Notes: generated by a model not told the origin, from the letters alone. Shown: positions 54,764 to 63,735, counted from the stretch's first letter. The stretch is 64,000 nt of DNA from Thalassotalea marina (GCF_014656435.1 NZ_BNCK01000005.1:342071-406070), one strand, 5' to 3'. Numbers and translations are program-made.

Positions 54764-55516
54764 ATGAAAGTACTAGTTCCTATCAAACGTGTCATCGATT
54801 ACAACGTAAAAGTACGCGTTAAAGCTGACAACTCTAATGTTGATTTAGCTAATGTAAAAATGGCGATCAACCCTTTCTGCGAAATTGCAGTAGAAGAAGC
54901 AGTTCGATTAAAAGAAGCTGGCACCGCAAGTGAGGTGGTAGTGGTTTCAATTGGCGATAAATCTTGCCAAGAGCAGCTTAGAACAGCATTAGCTCTGGGT
55001 GCAGACCGAGCAATCCAAATCGATACAGATGCTAATTTAGACTCGTTACATGTAGCTAAATTGCTACATAAAGTAGTAGAAGAAGAACAGCCTCAGTTAG
55101 TTATTCTAGGTAAACAATCTATTGATAGTGACAACAATCAAACAGGCCAAATGCTTGCGGCGTTAACAGGCTTACCTCAAGGTACCTTTGCTTCTAAGGT
55201 AGTGGTCGATGGTGAAAAAGTTAATGTTACACGTGAAGTAGACGGTGGTTTGCAAACATTAGCTTTATCACTTCCAGCAATTGTTACAACAGATCTTCGT
55301 TTAAACGAACCTCGTTATGCATCACTACCAAACATCATGAAAGCGAAACGTAAACCTCTTGATGTAAAAGCTGCTACAGATTTAGGGGTAGATTTAACAC
55401 CTCGTACTAACTTGTTAAAAGTAACACCACCAGCTGAACGTCAAGCAGGCATTGTCGTTGAAACAGTTGATGAATTAGTAGAAAAATTGAAAAACGAAGC
55501 TAAGGTGATCGCATGA
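54764..55516 (+). CDS. etfB: Electron transfer flavoprotein beta subunit
   Basis: The 250 residues start [20 protein letters not shown], the usual EtfB opening, with GAGGC upstream of ATG 54764; the upstream frame extension of 25 codons is foreign to the family. The AMP-binding and signature region [17 protein letters not shown] and [11 protein letters not shown] are present. It pairs with EtfA to carry electrons from acyl-CoA dehydrogenases. It overlaps etfA by four bases (ATGA). Confidence 0.96.
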   Translation: MKVLVPIKRVIDYNVKVRVKADNSNVDLANVKMAINPFCEIAVEEAVRLKEAGTASEVVVVSIGDKSCQEQLRTALALGADRAIQIDTDANLDSLHVAKLLHKVVEEEQPQLVILGKQSIDSDNNQTGQMLAALTGLPQGTFASKVVVDGEKVNVTREVDGGLQTLALSLPAIVTTDLRLNEPRYASLPNIMKAKRKPLDVKAATDLGVDLTPRTNLLKVTPPAERQAGIVVETVDELVEKLKNEAKVIA

Positions 55517-56439
55517 GCATTTTAATTTACGCAGAACACGATAATCACGAATTAAAAGCAGATACGCTAAAAACGGTTACTGCGGCTCAGGCAATTGGTG
55601 GTGACATTCATTTATTAGTCGCGGGCGAAAACTGTTCGACAGTAGTGGAACAAGCAGCAAAGGTTAGCGGTGTTTCAAAAGTATTAGTTGCAGATAACGC
55701 AGCTTACAAAAATCAATTAGCTGAAAATGTTAGCTTATTGGTACTTGAGTTAGCTAATGATTACGATGTGATCATGGCAACAGCACTAACAACTGGTAAA
55801 AACTTTATGCCACGTGTTGCAGCTTTATTAGATGTAGCACAAATTAGTGACATCATCGCTGTTGAATCAGCTGATACCTTTATCCGCCCTATCTATGCAG
55901 GTAATGCTATCGCTACTGTACAAAGTTTAGATGCTAAAAAAGTGATTACTGTTCGCGCTACAGCTTTTGACGCAGTTGCAACAGATGGCTCTGCTGAAGT
56001 TGTAAATCTGTCTCAAGCTACTGATGCAGGCACATCTTCTCATGTTAGTGATGAATTTACTGAATCTGAACGCCCTGATTTAGGCGCAGCAAGCGTAGTT
56101 ATTTCAGGTGGTCGAGGCATGCAAAACGGTGAAAACTTCAAATTACTTGAAGGTATTGCTGATAAACTAGGCGCAGCTATTGGTGCTTCGCGAGCAGCCG
56201 TAGATGCAGGCTTTGTTCCTAACGATATGCAAGTAGGCCAAACAGGTAAGATAGTTGCTCCTGACTTGTATATTGCCGTAGGTATTTCTGGCGCTATCCA
56301 GCACTTAGCAGGTATGAAGGATTCAAAAGTTATTGTAGCAATTAACAAAGATGCCGAAGCTCCAATCTTCCAAGTTGCTGATTACGGCATAGTAGCAGAC
56401 TTATTTGACGTACTTCCTGAGTTAGAATCAAAGCTTTAG
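55513..56439 (+). CDS. etfA: Electron transfer flavoprotein alpha subunit
   Basis: The 308 residues end in the FAD-binding domain of Etf[60 protein letters not shown] and [19 protein letters not shown]. It partners EtfB, to which it is translationally coupled, and delivers electrons to the divergent ETF-QO. Confidence 0.96.
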   Translation: MSILIYAEHDNHELKADTLKTVTAAQAIGGDIHLLVAGENCSTVVEQAAKVSGVSKVLVADNAAYKNQLAENVSLLVLELANDYDVIMATALTTGKNFMPRVAALLDVAQISDIIAVESADTFIRPIYAGNAIATVQSLDAKKVITVRATAFDAVATDGSAEVVNLSQATDAGTSSHVSDEFTESERPDLGAASVVISGGRGMQNGENFKLLEGIADKLGAAIGASRAAVDAGFVPNDMQVGQTGKIVAPDLYIAVGISGAIQHLAGMKDSKVIVAINKDAEAPIFQVADYGIVADLFDVLPELESKL

Positions 56440-56462
56440 TTCTATACTCAAAGACCATAAAG

Positions 56463-56489
56463 AACCAGCCAAATGGCTGGTTTTTTTTG
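56463..56489 (+). terminator. Rho-independent terminator after etfBA
   Basis: AACCAGCC-AAAT-GGCTGG is followed by eight Ts. Confidence 0.93.
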
Positions 56490-56535
56490 TTTAAGATTTT
56501 TATAATCGAGTGAAATTCCTCATTGAGAACCAATC

Positions 56536-56865
56536 ATGTCTTGGCAAGATCAACTATCCCAACTTGTTTACTCAACCGATCAAGGTCGTATTAAAGAAGA
56601 AAAACAAGAACAAGTAACACCGAGCGATGGTGTTGCAAAAGTCAGAAGAGAAACAAAAGGTCGCAAAGGCAAAGGGGTAATTGTAATAAGTGGTTTAGGG
56701 CTTGATAGCAAAGAGCTAAAAGCATTAGCCAGCAAATTGAAAAAGAGCTGTGGTACAGGCGGCAGTGTCGTGGATGAAACCATAGAAATACAAGGTGATA
56801 AGCGTGACACCATAAAAACGGAATTAGAAAAAGCCGGATTTAAAGTAAAATTTATCGGCGGATAG
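56536..56865 (+). CDS. yciH: YciH/SUI1-family translation initiation factor-like protein
   Basis: The 109 residues contain the SUI1/eIF1 fold: VRRETKGRKGKGVIVISGLG, LKKSCGTGGSV, and IEIQGDKRDTIKTELEKAGFKVKFIGG. Bacterial YciH is thought to discriminate initiation events or act under stress. It lies 15 bases before a double-receiver protein gene, in a two-gene unit. Confidence 0.9.
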   Translation: MSWQDQLSQLVYSTDQGRIKEEKQEQVTPSDGVAKVRRETKGRKGKGVIVISGLGLDSKELKALASKLKKSCGTGGSVVDETIEIQGDKRDTIKTELEKAGFKVKFIGG

Positions 56866-56880
56866 GAGAAAACAACAATA

Positions 56881-57675
56881 ATGTCTATTCAACCAAGTGA
56901 TCTGTCTATTTTATTAGTTGAACCTTCTGATACTCAGGGGAAAATAATCGTTAATCAACTAAGAAGTCATGAAATTAGTCAAATAACATGGGCCAAAAGT
57001 TATGATGAAGCACAAGAGTTTATAGTTCGACATCATTTCGATTTAATTGCTAGTGCAATGTACTTTGAACAAGGAACCGCTCTAGACCTATTAAAACAGG
57101 TTAAAGTATCTGACAAAAATAACGATTCTGCTTTTATGCTTGTTTCTAGTGAATATAAAAGAGAACATTTAGAAGAGTTTAAACAATCGGGTGTGGTAGC
57201 ACTGTTACCTAAACCATTTACTCACGAGCATTTACACGCCGCAATAAATAATACTATCGACTTATTATCGCCTGAAGAGCTAGAACTAGAATACTTTGAT
57301 GTTCAAGATATTCGAGTGTTACTGGTAGACGATAGTAAATTAGCCCGAAACCATATTCGCAGAGTACTAAACAATCTAGGTTTGTTAAAGATTACCGAAG
57401 CTGTGGATGGAAGCGAGGCAATTTCACTATTAGCTGACAATATGTATGATTTAATTGTCACTGATTTTAACATGCCTGAAGTTGATGGCCGTGAATTAAC
57501 AAAGTTTGTTCGGGAACAAAGTCAGCAATCACATATTCCCATTTTAATGGTTACCAGTGAAAGCAAAGATACCCATCTAGCGAATATTGAGCAAGATGGT
57601 GTCAACGCCCTTTGTGATAAACCTTTCGAACCTCAGTTTGTAAAACAGCTGCTATATAAATTATTAGACAACTAA
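56881..57675 (+). CDS. Tandem receiver-domain protein, first domain degenerate
   Basis: Two CheY-like receiver domains make up all 264 residues, with no output domain. In the first (about 8-128) the phosphoryl-accepting position is Ala59 (DLIASAMYF) and the acidic pair is incomplete (LLVEPSD), while the Lys of LLPKPF remains; it cannot be phosphorylated normally. The second (about 144-262) is complete: Asp150/Asp151 in LLVDDS, phospho-site Asp195 in IVTDFNMP, Thr/Ser in MVTS and Lys in CDKPF. It probably acts by protein contact. No cognate kinase is nearby. Confidence 0.88.
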   Translation: MSIQPSDLSILLVEPSDTQGKIIVNQLRSHEISQITWAKSYDEAQEFIVRHHFDLIASAMYFEQGTALDLLKQVKVSDKNNDSAFMLVSSEYKREHLEEFKQSGVVALLPKPFTHEHLHAAINNTIDLLSPEELELEYFDVQDIRVLLVDDSKLARNHIRRVLNNLGLLKITEAVDGSEAISLLADNMYDLIVTDFNMPEVDGRELTKFVREQSQQSHIPILMVTSESKDTHLANIEQDGVNALCDKPFEPQFVKQLLYKLLDN

Positions 57676-57680
57676 AGTTC

Positions 57681-57718
57681 AAACAGCATAATAGTATTGG
57701 CTATTATGCTGTTTATTT
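57681..57718. terminator. Terminator hairpin after receiver protein gene
   Basis: AAACAGCATAATAG (57681-57694) and CTATTATGCTGTTT (57701-57714) form a perfect 14-base-pair stem with a six-base loop; a short T-rich tail follows. Confidence 0.8.
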
Positions 57719-57792
57719 AAATTGTCTCAACGTCGATAAAAGGTGACTTGCCACTATTCAACCACCTGAAAAAAGCGAAATATTATAAAAAC

Positions 57793-59316
57793 TTACGAGT
57801 ATGTTTTGATATTATAAGCACGTAACTTCATTGCAATTTTATTGTGAGAAACGTTCAAACGGTCAGCTAATTTTCGAGTACTTGGGTACATAGGATAAAG
57901 CTTTACTAATAGCTGTTTTTCAAATTCAGCTTGTGCACTGTTCCAATCCTGTATTTCATTTTCGACTAAATTACCAACCCCTATCGTTTCATTACCAGAT
58001 ACAACTTGTAAAACGTCTTCAGCGCTTATTGAGTTTTCATCACACATAGCTACTAGCTTAAATATTGTATTTTCTAATTGTCTTATATTTCCAGGCCAAT
58101 CAAAGTTAACTAAAAGGTTCATCGCTTCTTGCTCAATGCTAGGCATTGCGTGACTCAACTGCTGAGCTGCTCGAACAATAAAATGATGAGTCAGTATCTC
58201 AATATCGCTCTTACGCTCACTAAGCGGTGGTAATTGAATTTTTAATACATTAATTCGATAGTACAAATCTTCCCTGAACGTTTTATTTATAATTAACTCA
58301 TTAAAGTTTTGATGGCTGGCGGTGATTATTTTTACGTTGGCATTTAACTCTTTAGTGCCTCCAACCTTTCTATAGGTCAGATCTTGCAAAAAACGTAGAA
58401 GTTTGGCCTGTAAGTAATTAGACATTTCAGCAATTTCGTCCAAAAATATAGTACCACCATCTGCCAATTCAATGAGCCCTGGTTTACCACTGCGCTTTGC
58501 ACCTGTAAACGCACCTGATTCATAACCAAATAATTCACTTTCCAGCAGAGGCTCCGGGATAGCAGCACAGTTTAACGATAAAAAAGGATTCGCGTTGCGA
58601 GGACTCAATTGATGAAGTGCTCTAGCAACCAGTTCTTTACCAGTCCCTGTTTCGCCGGTGATTAAAACAGGTAAATCTAGATCCGCAAATCGTTGTATTT
58701 GAGCAATGATTAATTTAATCGCAGGCGAATTCCCTATAATAGCATTGAGCGCATCGTCTTTTGTTTCCTGTACTAGTGATAATTGTCTGCCTAGCTTCTT
58801 AACACTTTTTAGATAGATAACAGCTCCAGTCGTTATGTTGTTTGTAATAACCGGATTAATATCAGCAATAAATGGACGAGATAAAAAATTTACAGCTATG
58901 CTGAATTCGCTTTTTTGTAAAAGATCTTTAACATTAACATCAATAAACTTGCCAATATTTTGCTTAGTTATATTATCTCCTGTGACAAGAAGCTGAGCTG
59001 CACGATTACAAGCAAGTATCTTTCCTTGATCATCAATATCAAGGATTGGATCAGATATCTTGGCTAATAACGCTTGAACGTGCTTTTCTCTTACCTCGGC
59101 TGGCATTTCTGATATTTCTATACAGTTTTTTATACCATCAATGTCAGACAACAACTTTAGCAAGGTTTCAACATCAGCAGTTTCGTTATCTAGATGAACA
59201 TAAGTGAACTGACTTTCAACTTCTATACTTTTAACATTCCAAGCCTTTGATGCAAATTTAGCCAATATCTCCTGACTAATCCCTACTCTATCTCGCGATT
59301 CAATCTTTACTTTCAT
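57793..59316 (-). CDS. tyrR: TyrR-type aromatic amino acid regulator
   Basis: The 507 residues are arranged as in TyrR: ACT domain (MKVKIESRDRVGISQEIL, 1-75), PAS (about 80-170), AAA+ ATPase (Walker A GETGTGKE near 221-228; DEIAEMS), and a C-terminal helix-turn-helix (STRKLADRLNVSHNKIA). The ATPase domain keeps GAFTGA (268-273), the sigma-54 contact loop that E. coli TyrR lacks. ATG 59316 is chosen because the protein then begins as E. coli TyrR does; a 24-codon upstream extension would run through two TyrR boxes. TyrR senses Tyr/Phe/Trp. It is divergent from megL. Confidence 0.9.
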   Translation of the reverse strand: MKVKIESRDRVGISQEILAKFASKAWNVKSIEVESQFTYVHLDNETADVETLLKLLSDIDGIKNCIEISEMPAEVREKHVQALLAKISDPILDIDDQGKILACNRAAQLLVTGDNITKQNIGKFIDVNVKDLLQKSEFSIAVNFLSRPFIADINPVITNNITTGAVIYLKSVKKLGRQLSLVQETKDDALNAIIGNSPAIKLIIAQIQRFADLDLPVLITGETGTGKELVARALHQLSPRNANPFLSLNCAAIPEPLLESELFGYESGAFTGAKRSGKPGLIELADGGTIFLDEIAEMSNYLQAKLLRFLQDLTYRKVGGTKELNANVKIITASHQNFNELIINKTFREDLYYRINVLKIQLPPLSERKSDIEILTHHFIVRAAQQLSHAMPSIEQEAMNLLVNFDWPGNIRQLENTIFKLVAMCDENSISAEDVLQVVSGNETIGVGNLVENEIQDWNSAQAEFEKQLLVKLYPMYPSTRKLADRLNVSHNKIAMKLRAYNIKTYS

Positions 59317-59353
59317 TGTCACATTAATATTACAGTGTAATACAGGTATTACA
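59317..59353. promoter_or_regulatory. Tandem TyrR boxes at the tyrR start
   Basis: TGTAAT-N6-ATTACA at 59336-59353 is a strong TyrR box (consensus TGTAAA-N6-TTTACA). TGTCAC-N6-ATTACA at 59317-59334 is a weaker box that abuts the tyrR ATG. Adjacent strong and weak boxes are the classic arrangement for TyrR repression, here of its own gene. Confidence 0.8.
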
Positions 59354-59424
59354 GCGCAAAAATCAGCTAGTTTCAACGTTAAAGCCATAAAGACTTAAGA
59401 TTTCTACTATTTGACACCAAACAC

Positions 59425-59442
59425 TGTAATATTTTTATTACA
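59425..59442. promoter_or_regulatory. TyrR box upstream of megL
   Basis: TGTAAT-N6-ATTACA is a perfect palindromic TyrR box 115 bases upstream of megL and 109 bases upstream of tyrR. The distance suits activation of megL. Confidence 0.78.
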
Positions 59443-59556
59443 AACGCGTAATAAAACAAGCCTCTAAAAATCTTTAGCCATTGTTTTATAAGGTTTTTCA
59501 ATCAATGGCCTGAAACTTGATTAATATAATAAATAACCCGATTAATTGAGATAACC

Positions 59557-60762
59557 ATGACAAAAAGCAAATTTATCGAAACTCAAGCCATACATGCTGG
59601 CCGAATCAATGACCAACAATTTGGTTCACTTGCTACACCTCTATATCAAACATCAACGTTCATTTTTGATAACGCAGAGCAAGGTGCTAAAAGATTTGCA
59701 GGTGAAGAAGAAGGCTTTATTTACTCACGGCTTGGCAATCCAACTACCAGGCAATTAGAAATGCGTGTTGCTGCTTTGGAATGTATGGAAGATGGAGCAG
59801 CAACTGCAACAGGCATGGCAGCTGTATCTGGCGCATTGTTAGCTAACTTGTCTGCAGGCGACCACTTAATATCATCTAAAGCTGTTTATGGCTGTTCCTT
59901 TGCGCTCATGAGCCATATGTTAACTAAGTTTGGCATTGAAGTGAGTTTTGTAGATATGTCAGAGCCTAACAACATAGTAACTGCGATAAAGCCAAACACT
60001 AAAATTATCTTTTTAGAAACGCCAATCAATCCTAATTTGCAAGTATTAGATTTGGAGAAGATTTTAGGTATAGCAAAACAGTTTGATTTGCTTTCTGTCG
60101 TTGATAATACCTTTATGACTCCGGTGTTACAGCAACCAGCAAAATTTGGCGCAGATATCATTGTCCACAGCGCTACAAAATACTTAAATGGCCATGGAGA
60201 TGTAGTTGCTGGAGTTATCTGCGGTACACAAGAAATGATTAACCACATTAAATTAACAGCATTAAAAGATATTGGTGGAACTATTAGCCCACATGATGCT
60301 TGGTTGATTTTACGAGGGTTAAAAACCTTGCCAATACGTGTCGAACGACATTGCCAAAATGCACAGCAATTGGCTGAATTTTTGGAAACTCACCCAAGTG
60401 TTTCTAAAGTTTACTACCCTGGTCTACCTTCACACCAAGGCTTTAAATATCTGGGTAACCAAATGAAAGCCGCAGGGGGAGTTATTGCGTTTGAGCTGAA
60501 CACCGACCTAGCTGGTGGTGCTGAATTTATTAACAGAATGAAACTGTTTTCTATCGCGGTGAGCTTAGGTGACGCGGAGTCCTTGATCCAACATCCTGCA
60601 TCCATGACACACTCTCCATACTCTGATGAAGAGCGAAGAGATGCTGGAATTAGTGATTCTTTGATCCGTATTTCTGCTGGCTTAGAAAATGTTAACGACC
60701 TAATTGCAGACTTAGAACAATCATTAAATGCAGTTAAATGCGTCGACACTAAAGTCGCCTAA
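59557..60762 (+). CDS. megL: Methionine gamma-lyase-type PLP enzyme
   Basis: The 401-residue Cys/Met-metabolism PLP enzyme has its Schiff-base lysine at Lys208 (HSATKYLNGHGD). Tyr111 and Cys113 in VYGCSF correspond to Tyr114/Cys116 of Pseudomonas methionine gamma-lyase; the cysteine is the usual mark separating this enzyme from cystathionine lyases. It should convert methionine to methanethiol, ammonia and 2-oxobutyrate. TyrR boxes in the upstream region suggest control by aromatic amino acids. Confidence 0.85.
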   Translation: MTKSKFIETQAIHAGRINDQQFGSLATPLYQTSTFIFDNAEQGAKRFAGEEEGFIYSRLGNPTTRQLEMRVAALECMEDGAATATGMAAVSGALLANLSAGDHLISSKAVYGCSFALMSHMLTKFGIEVSFVDMSEPNNIVTAIKPNTKIIFLETPINPNLQVLDLEKILGIAKQFDLLSVVDNTFMTPVLQQPAKFGADIIVHSATKYLNGHGDVVAGVICGTQEMINHIKLTALKDIGGTISPHDAWLILRGLKTLPIRVERHCQNAQQLAEFLETHPSVSKVYYPGLPSHQGFKYLGNQMKAAGGVIAFELNTDLAGGAEFINRMKLFSIAVSLGDAESLIQHPASMTHSPYSDEERRDAGISDSLIRISAGLENVNDLIADLEQSLNAVKCVDTKVA

Positions 60763-60870
60763 TCAAGCATAATAACTGCCAAACTAAACCAAGCGTTCAC
60801 ATCGTCGATACTCAACTTTGCAAATGCTTGGTTCATTGTGACACTAAAATATTTGAATTATATAACCAAC

Positions 60871-61296
60871 TTATTTGGCAATTATTTTTGCAAACTGTGG
60901 AAGCAACTTCGCTTTAATCTCTTCAATTTGCGGTTCAGTATATGGCTGCATCGCAAATTGTCCCCAAACTGGCTTAGGCCATGCTTTGTCAGTATTAAAC
61001 CTTACGACATGGTGAATATGTAATTGCGGACATACATTGCCCAGTGCAGCAACATTCATTTTAGTCCCTTTAAACAGTTGCATAAGAACTTCAGACAACA
61101 TGCTTGACTCATTTAGAAATTGTTGTTGTTCTTGCCACTCCATTTGGTAGATATCTTCAATTCCATTTACCCTAGGAACTAAGACAAACCAAGGGTATTG
61201 TGAATCATTCATCAAGAGCAACTTACATAAAGGAAAATCGATAATTTCAATAGTATCTCTTTGCAAAATTTCATTCAGTTCAAATTTATGTTCCAT
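60871..61296 (-). CDS. HIT-family hydrolase
   Basis: The 141-residue protein has the HIT-like triad region QLHIHHVVRF (about 92-101), the variant HxHH common in proteobacterial members, and the C-terminal WPKPVWGQ element. HIT proteins hydrolyse nucleoside polyphosphates or nucleotidyl-phosphoramidates; the substrate is unknown. It follows the YlqF-like GTPase gene by ten bases on the same strand. Confidence 0.85.
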   Translation of the reverse strand: MEHKFELNEILQRDTIEIIDFPLCKLLLMNDSQYPWFVLVPRVNGIEDIYQMEWQEQQQFLNESSMLSEVLMQLFKGTKMNVAALGNVCPQLHIHHVVRFNTDKAWPKPVWGQFAMQPYTEPQIEEIKAKLLPQFAKIIAK

Positions 61297-61306
61297 GTAA
61301 TTTCCT

Positions 61307-62242
61307 TTATTTTCTTTTATTTTTGCGTCCTCGGCCTCTAGCAGCTTTTTTAGCTTCTCTTGCCGCTTGTCGCTCTTGGTCTAACTGTTCGAAATGGACA
61401 ATCTCTTTTTCAACCATCTCTGGCGTTTCAAAAGAAATTTCGCCTAACGTTTTATCTCGAATTTCATTGATCAATATTGTAGATGCTTTTGTAAAATCTA
61501 CATGACCTCCACTTTTTACACAGCCCCTATTTCGCCCGATAGCCTCTATTAAGTCAACCTCTCTTTCAGGTACCTCCTCTAACTTGTAGCGGTTAACAAG
61601 TCGCTCAGGATATGCCTGTATCAAATAGTCTGCGGCAAAACATGCAATATCGTCGTGATCAAATGCTGTGTCTTTAACTGCACTGGTAATAGCTAGCCTA
61701 TAGCCACTATTTTCGTTAACGATCTTTGGCCATAACATACCGGGTGTATCGTAGAGATATAATCCATCTTCCAGTCTAATCCTTTGTTGTCCCTTAGTTA
61801 CAGCTGGTTCGTTACCAACTTTTGCTTTTGCTTTACCCACTAACGTATTTAAAAGTGTTGATTTCCCAACATTAGGAATGCCCATAATAACCACATTGAT
61901 TTGTTTACCCGTTTGATCTTTATGTGGAACAAGCTTTCGAATCATATTAGGAATGCTTTTAGCCATTGCAGGACTTTCTGTTGTCAACGCAATCGCTTTA
62001 ACGTTTTGTTGGGCTTCGAGGTACTCGATCCATGCCTTGGTTATAGCAGGATCTGCTAAGTCACTTTTGTTGAGTATTTTGATTAAAGGTTTATTTCCTC
62101 TAATCTCAGTGATCATTGGATTTTCGCTACTAAAAGGCAGCCTAGCATCACAAACTTCAATTACTACATCAATTTGAGGCAATATTTCTTTTATTTCTTT
62201 TTGGGCTTTATGCATATGCCCTGGGTACCAATTGATCGCCAT
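61307..62242 (-). CDS. Circularly permuted ribosome-assembly GTPase, YlqF/RbgA family
   Basis: The 311 residues show permuted G motifs: G4 NKSD (about 58), then G1 GIPNVGKST (about 121), then G3 DTPG (about 165), after the family start MAINWYPGHMHKAQKEI. A C-terminal helical domain ends in a very basic tail (KKAARGRGRKNKRK), suited to rRNA binding. RbgA of Bacillus acts in late 50S assembly. Gene order HIT-YlqF on one strand implies co-transcription. Confidence 0.92.
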   Translation of the reverse strand: MAINWYPGHMHKAQKEIKEILPQIDVVIEVCDARLPFSSENPMITEIRGNKPLIKILNKSDLADPAITKAWIEYLEAQQNVKAIALTTESPAMAKSIPNMIRKLVPHKDQTGKQINVVIMGIPNVGKSTLLNTLVGKAKAKVGNEPAVTKGQQRIRLEDGLYLYDTPGMLWPKIVNENSGYRLAITSAVKDTAFDHDDIACFAADYLIQAYPERLVNRYKLEEVPEREVDLIEAIGRNRGCVKSGGHVDFTKASTILINEIRDKTLGEISFETPEMVEKEIVHFEQLDQERQAAREAKKAARGRGRKNKRK

Positions 62243-62392
62243 AATTAAAATGCCTTTAAAAAAAGGGGAATTTTAGCAATTTTATCCGAATTATTCATAA
62301 AAAGTTTTGAATTGATACGACTTTTATCGTATAAAGGACATACAGAGAAATACGTAAAAAAACTGAATCAGTAAAATGATAAAGGAATCTTG

Positions 62393-62791
62393 ATGAGAAA
62401 GAGCCGACTAAGAGAAGACAATCCTGAAAGTGATGTAGATATGACTCCGATGCTAGACATCGTATTTATACTTCTTATTTTCTTTATTGTAACGACTTCA
62501 TTCGTCAGAGAAGAAGGTATTGTAATTAACAGACCTAAAGCTCAAAACAACCCGCCATCTGATCCACCACCAATTGTTTTGGTTAGAATCGATGAAGCAG
62601 GCAAAATTCGCTTTAACGGTAACTTAGTTGATAAAGAGCGTTTATCAGCTCGTATTGAAAGTTATCTAGCAGAAAACCAAACTAACAGTGCTGTAGTTAT
62701 TCCTCACAAAGATGCTACTCACGAGATGGTAGTTGGTGCTATTGACCAAATTCGTTCATTTGACCAATTAACAATTTCAATTGGCAAATAA
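62393..62791 (+). CDS. exbD: ExbD/TolR-family biopolymer transport protein
   Basis: The 132 residues have the conserved VDMTPMLDIVFILLIFFIVT helix, with the proton-path aspartate in MLD, and a periplasmic domain. ExbD works with ExbB to energise TonB. AAGGA lies six bases before ATG 62393. No exbB or tonB adjoins: the upstream gene is on the other strand and a terminator follows, so it is an isolated exbD copy in this window. Confidence 0.9.
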   Translation: MRKSRLREDNPESDVDMTPMLDIVFILLIFFIVTTSFVREEGIVINRPKAQNNPPSDPPPIVLVRIDEAGKIRFNGNLVDKERLSARIESYLAENQTNSAVVIPHKDATHEMVVGAIDQIRSFDQLTISIGK

Positions 62792-62807
62792 CAATAAGTA
62801 AACGTTT

Positions 62808-62838
62808 AAGAGGAAGCATTAGCTTCCTCTTTTTTTAT
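62808..62838 (+). terminator. Rho-independent terminator after exbD
   Basis: AAGAGGAAGC-ATTA-GCTTCCTCTT is followed by a T-run. Confidence 0.92.
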
Positions 62839-63213
62839 CTGCTCTTCTGTAGCCAAGCTCTACAATGCCCTTAAACAACAGTCAATGGCTGAACAAGTTA
62901 AATACCTAAGAGACTGTAAACTGCTTAGTACTATATTAAACTTAGATTCCTTAGTTTGGTTTCTTGTATGGGGTTAATATCGATTCTTTTACATTAAAGC
63001 CATATTATTAGCTAAGCACTATTTGTTCAGTAGTTAAAAGCCTATGCTTTTGAATAAAAACCTTACTCATTCAGCTGTTAAAGCTACCTCAGAGCAGCTT
63101 TAAACCTATATGCTCTCCTGAGTTCTTATCTATTTTATGTCGCTATAACTGATAATATGAAGAGTCTGATGGTAGATAGCGCTTATACTCTTCACTTTTC
63201 TCTCAGATAGCAT
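62839..63213. other. Non-coding AT-rich region downstream of rRNA operon
   Basis: No credible coding frame, tRNA or rRNA is visible. One hairpin-forming pair, GTTAAAGCT (63077-63085)/AGCTTTAAAC (63096-63105), is present. The stretch may include the trailing end of the rRNA transcript on the minus strand and further decayed copies of the repeats to the right. Confidence 0.4.
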
Positions 63214-63336
63214 GAGTGGCTCTTATTTTTAATTAAAAGCTTAGCTCGGATACGCCTATTCGTATAGCTCATTCTGTTAAAAAGCGGCCAACATGAAACT
63301 GTTCATCTTGGCTGTTAACCTTTTTTTCCCTACTCC
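63214..63336. repeat. Structured repeat, copy 1
   Basis: Begins GAGTGGCTCTT, then AATTAAAAGCTTAGCTC (63231-63247), a hairpin with arms GCCAA-C-ATGAA and TTCAT-C-TTGGC around loop ACTG (63287-63312), a GTTAAC, T-run, and CCCTACTCC. Most positions match copy 2 at 63554. The AAGCTTAGC and CCTACTC blocks also occur in the 5S rRNA remnant. Confidence 0.7.
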
Positions 63337-63379
63337 ACATGGTGCTCATGTGAGATAAAAATTTTAAGGTTTATTCTTT

Positions 63380-63460
63380 AATTAAAAGCTTAGCTCTGAT
63401 CCGCTCACCAGAGATTGAATAAAACTGTTTATTCAATTTTATCCTGCTTCGCCCTACTGA
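63380..63460. repeat. Structured repeat, divergent copy 3
   Basis: Shares AATTAAAAGCTTAGCTC with the other copies, then a different hairpin in the same place: ATTGAATAAA (63414-63423) and TTTATTCAAT (63428-63437), perfect 10 base pairs, again with loop ACTG. It ends with GCCCTACTGATGTG. Confidence 0.6.
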
Positions 63461-63467
63461 TGTGAAT

Positions 63468-63492
63468 GGATTCACTAATGTCGTGATGCCAT
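63468..63492. repeat. Two palindromes with GG centres
   Basis: GTGAATGGATTCAC and GCCATGGATGGC are adjacent palindromes, each with a central GG. They lie inside a larger inverted pair CCTACT (63453)/AGTAGG (63514). This may be a dispersed element inserted among the 5S-related repeats. Confidence 0.4.
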
Positions 63493-63534
63493 GGATGGCA
63501 AAGAACGACCGAGAGTAGGACACTAAAATTGAGT

Positions 63535-63563
63535 TAAAAAAAAGCCACTCAATGAGTGGCTCT
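63535..63563 (-). terminator. Terminator between repeat units
   Basis: On the minus strand GCCACTC-ATT-GAGTGGC is followed by nine Ts. Confidence 0.75.
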
Positions 63564-63675
63564 TCTTTATAATTAAAAGCTTAGCTCAGGCCCGTGAATT
63601 CGCAGAGCTCATTCGGTTAAAAAGGGCCAACATGAAATTGTTCATCTTGTCTGTTAACCCTTTTTTCCCTGCTCT
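63554..63675. repeat. Structured repeat, copy 2
   Basis: Begins GAGTGGCTCTT, has AATTAAAAGCTTAGCTC at 63571-63587, a hairpin at 63626-63650 with loop ATTG, CTGTTAACC, T-run, and CCCTGCTC followed by a small CTCTC/GAGAG hairpin. It is the closest match to copy 1, starting 340 bases further right. Confidence 0.7.
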
Positions 63676-63703
63676 CGTGAGAGTTTTCCCTAAATTTTGT
63701 CCA

Positions 63704-63735
63704 TAAAAAAAGGCCGTCTATGAAGACGGCCTTTT
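63704..63735 (-). terminator. Terminator immediately downstream of the 5S remnant
   Basis: On the minus strand GGCCGTCT-TCAT-AGACGGCC is followed by seven Ts, 12 bases after the 5S 3' end. This is the expected end of the rRNA operon. Confidence 0.9.
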
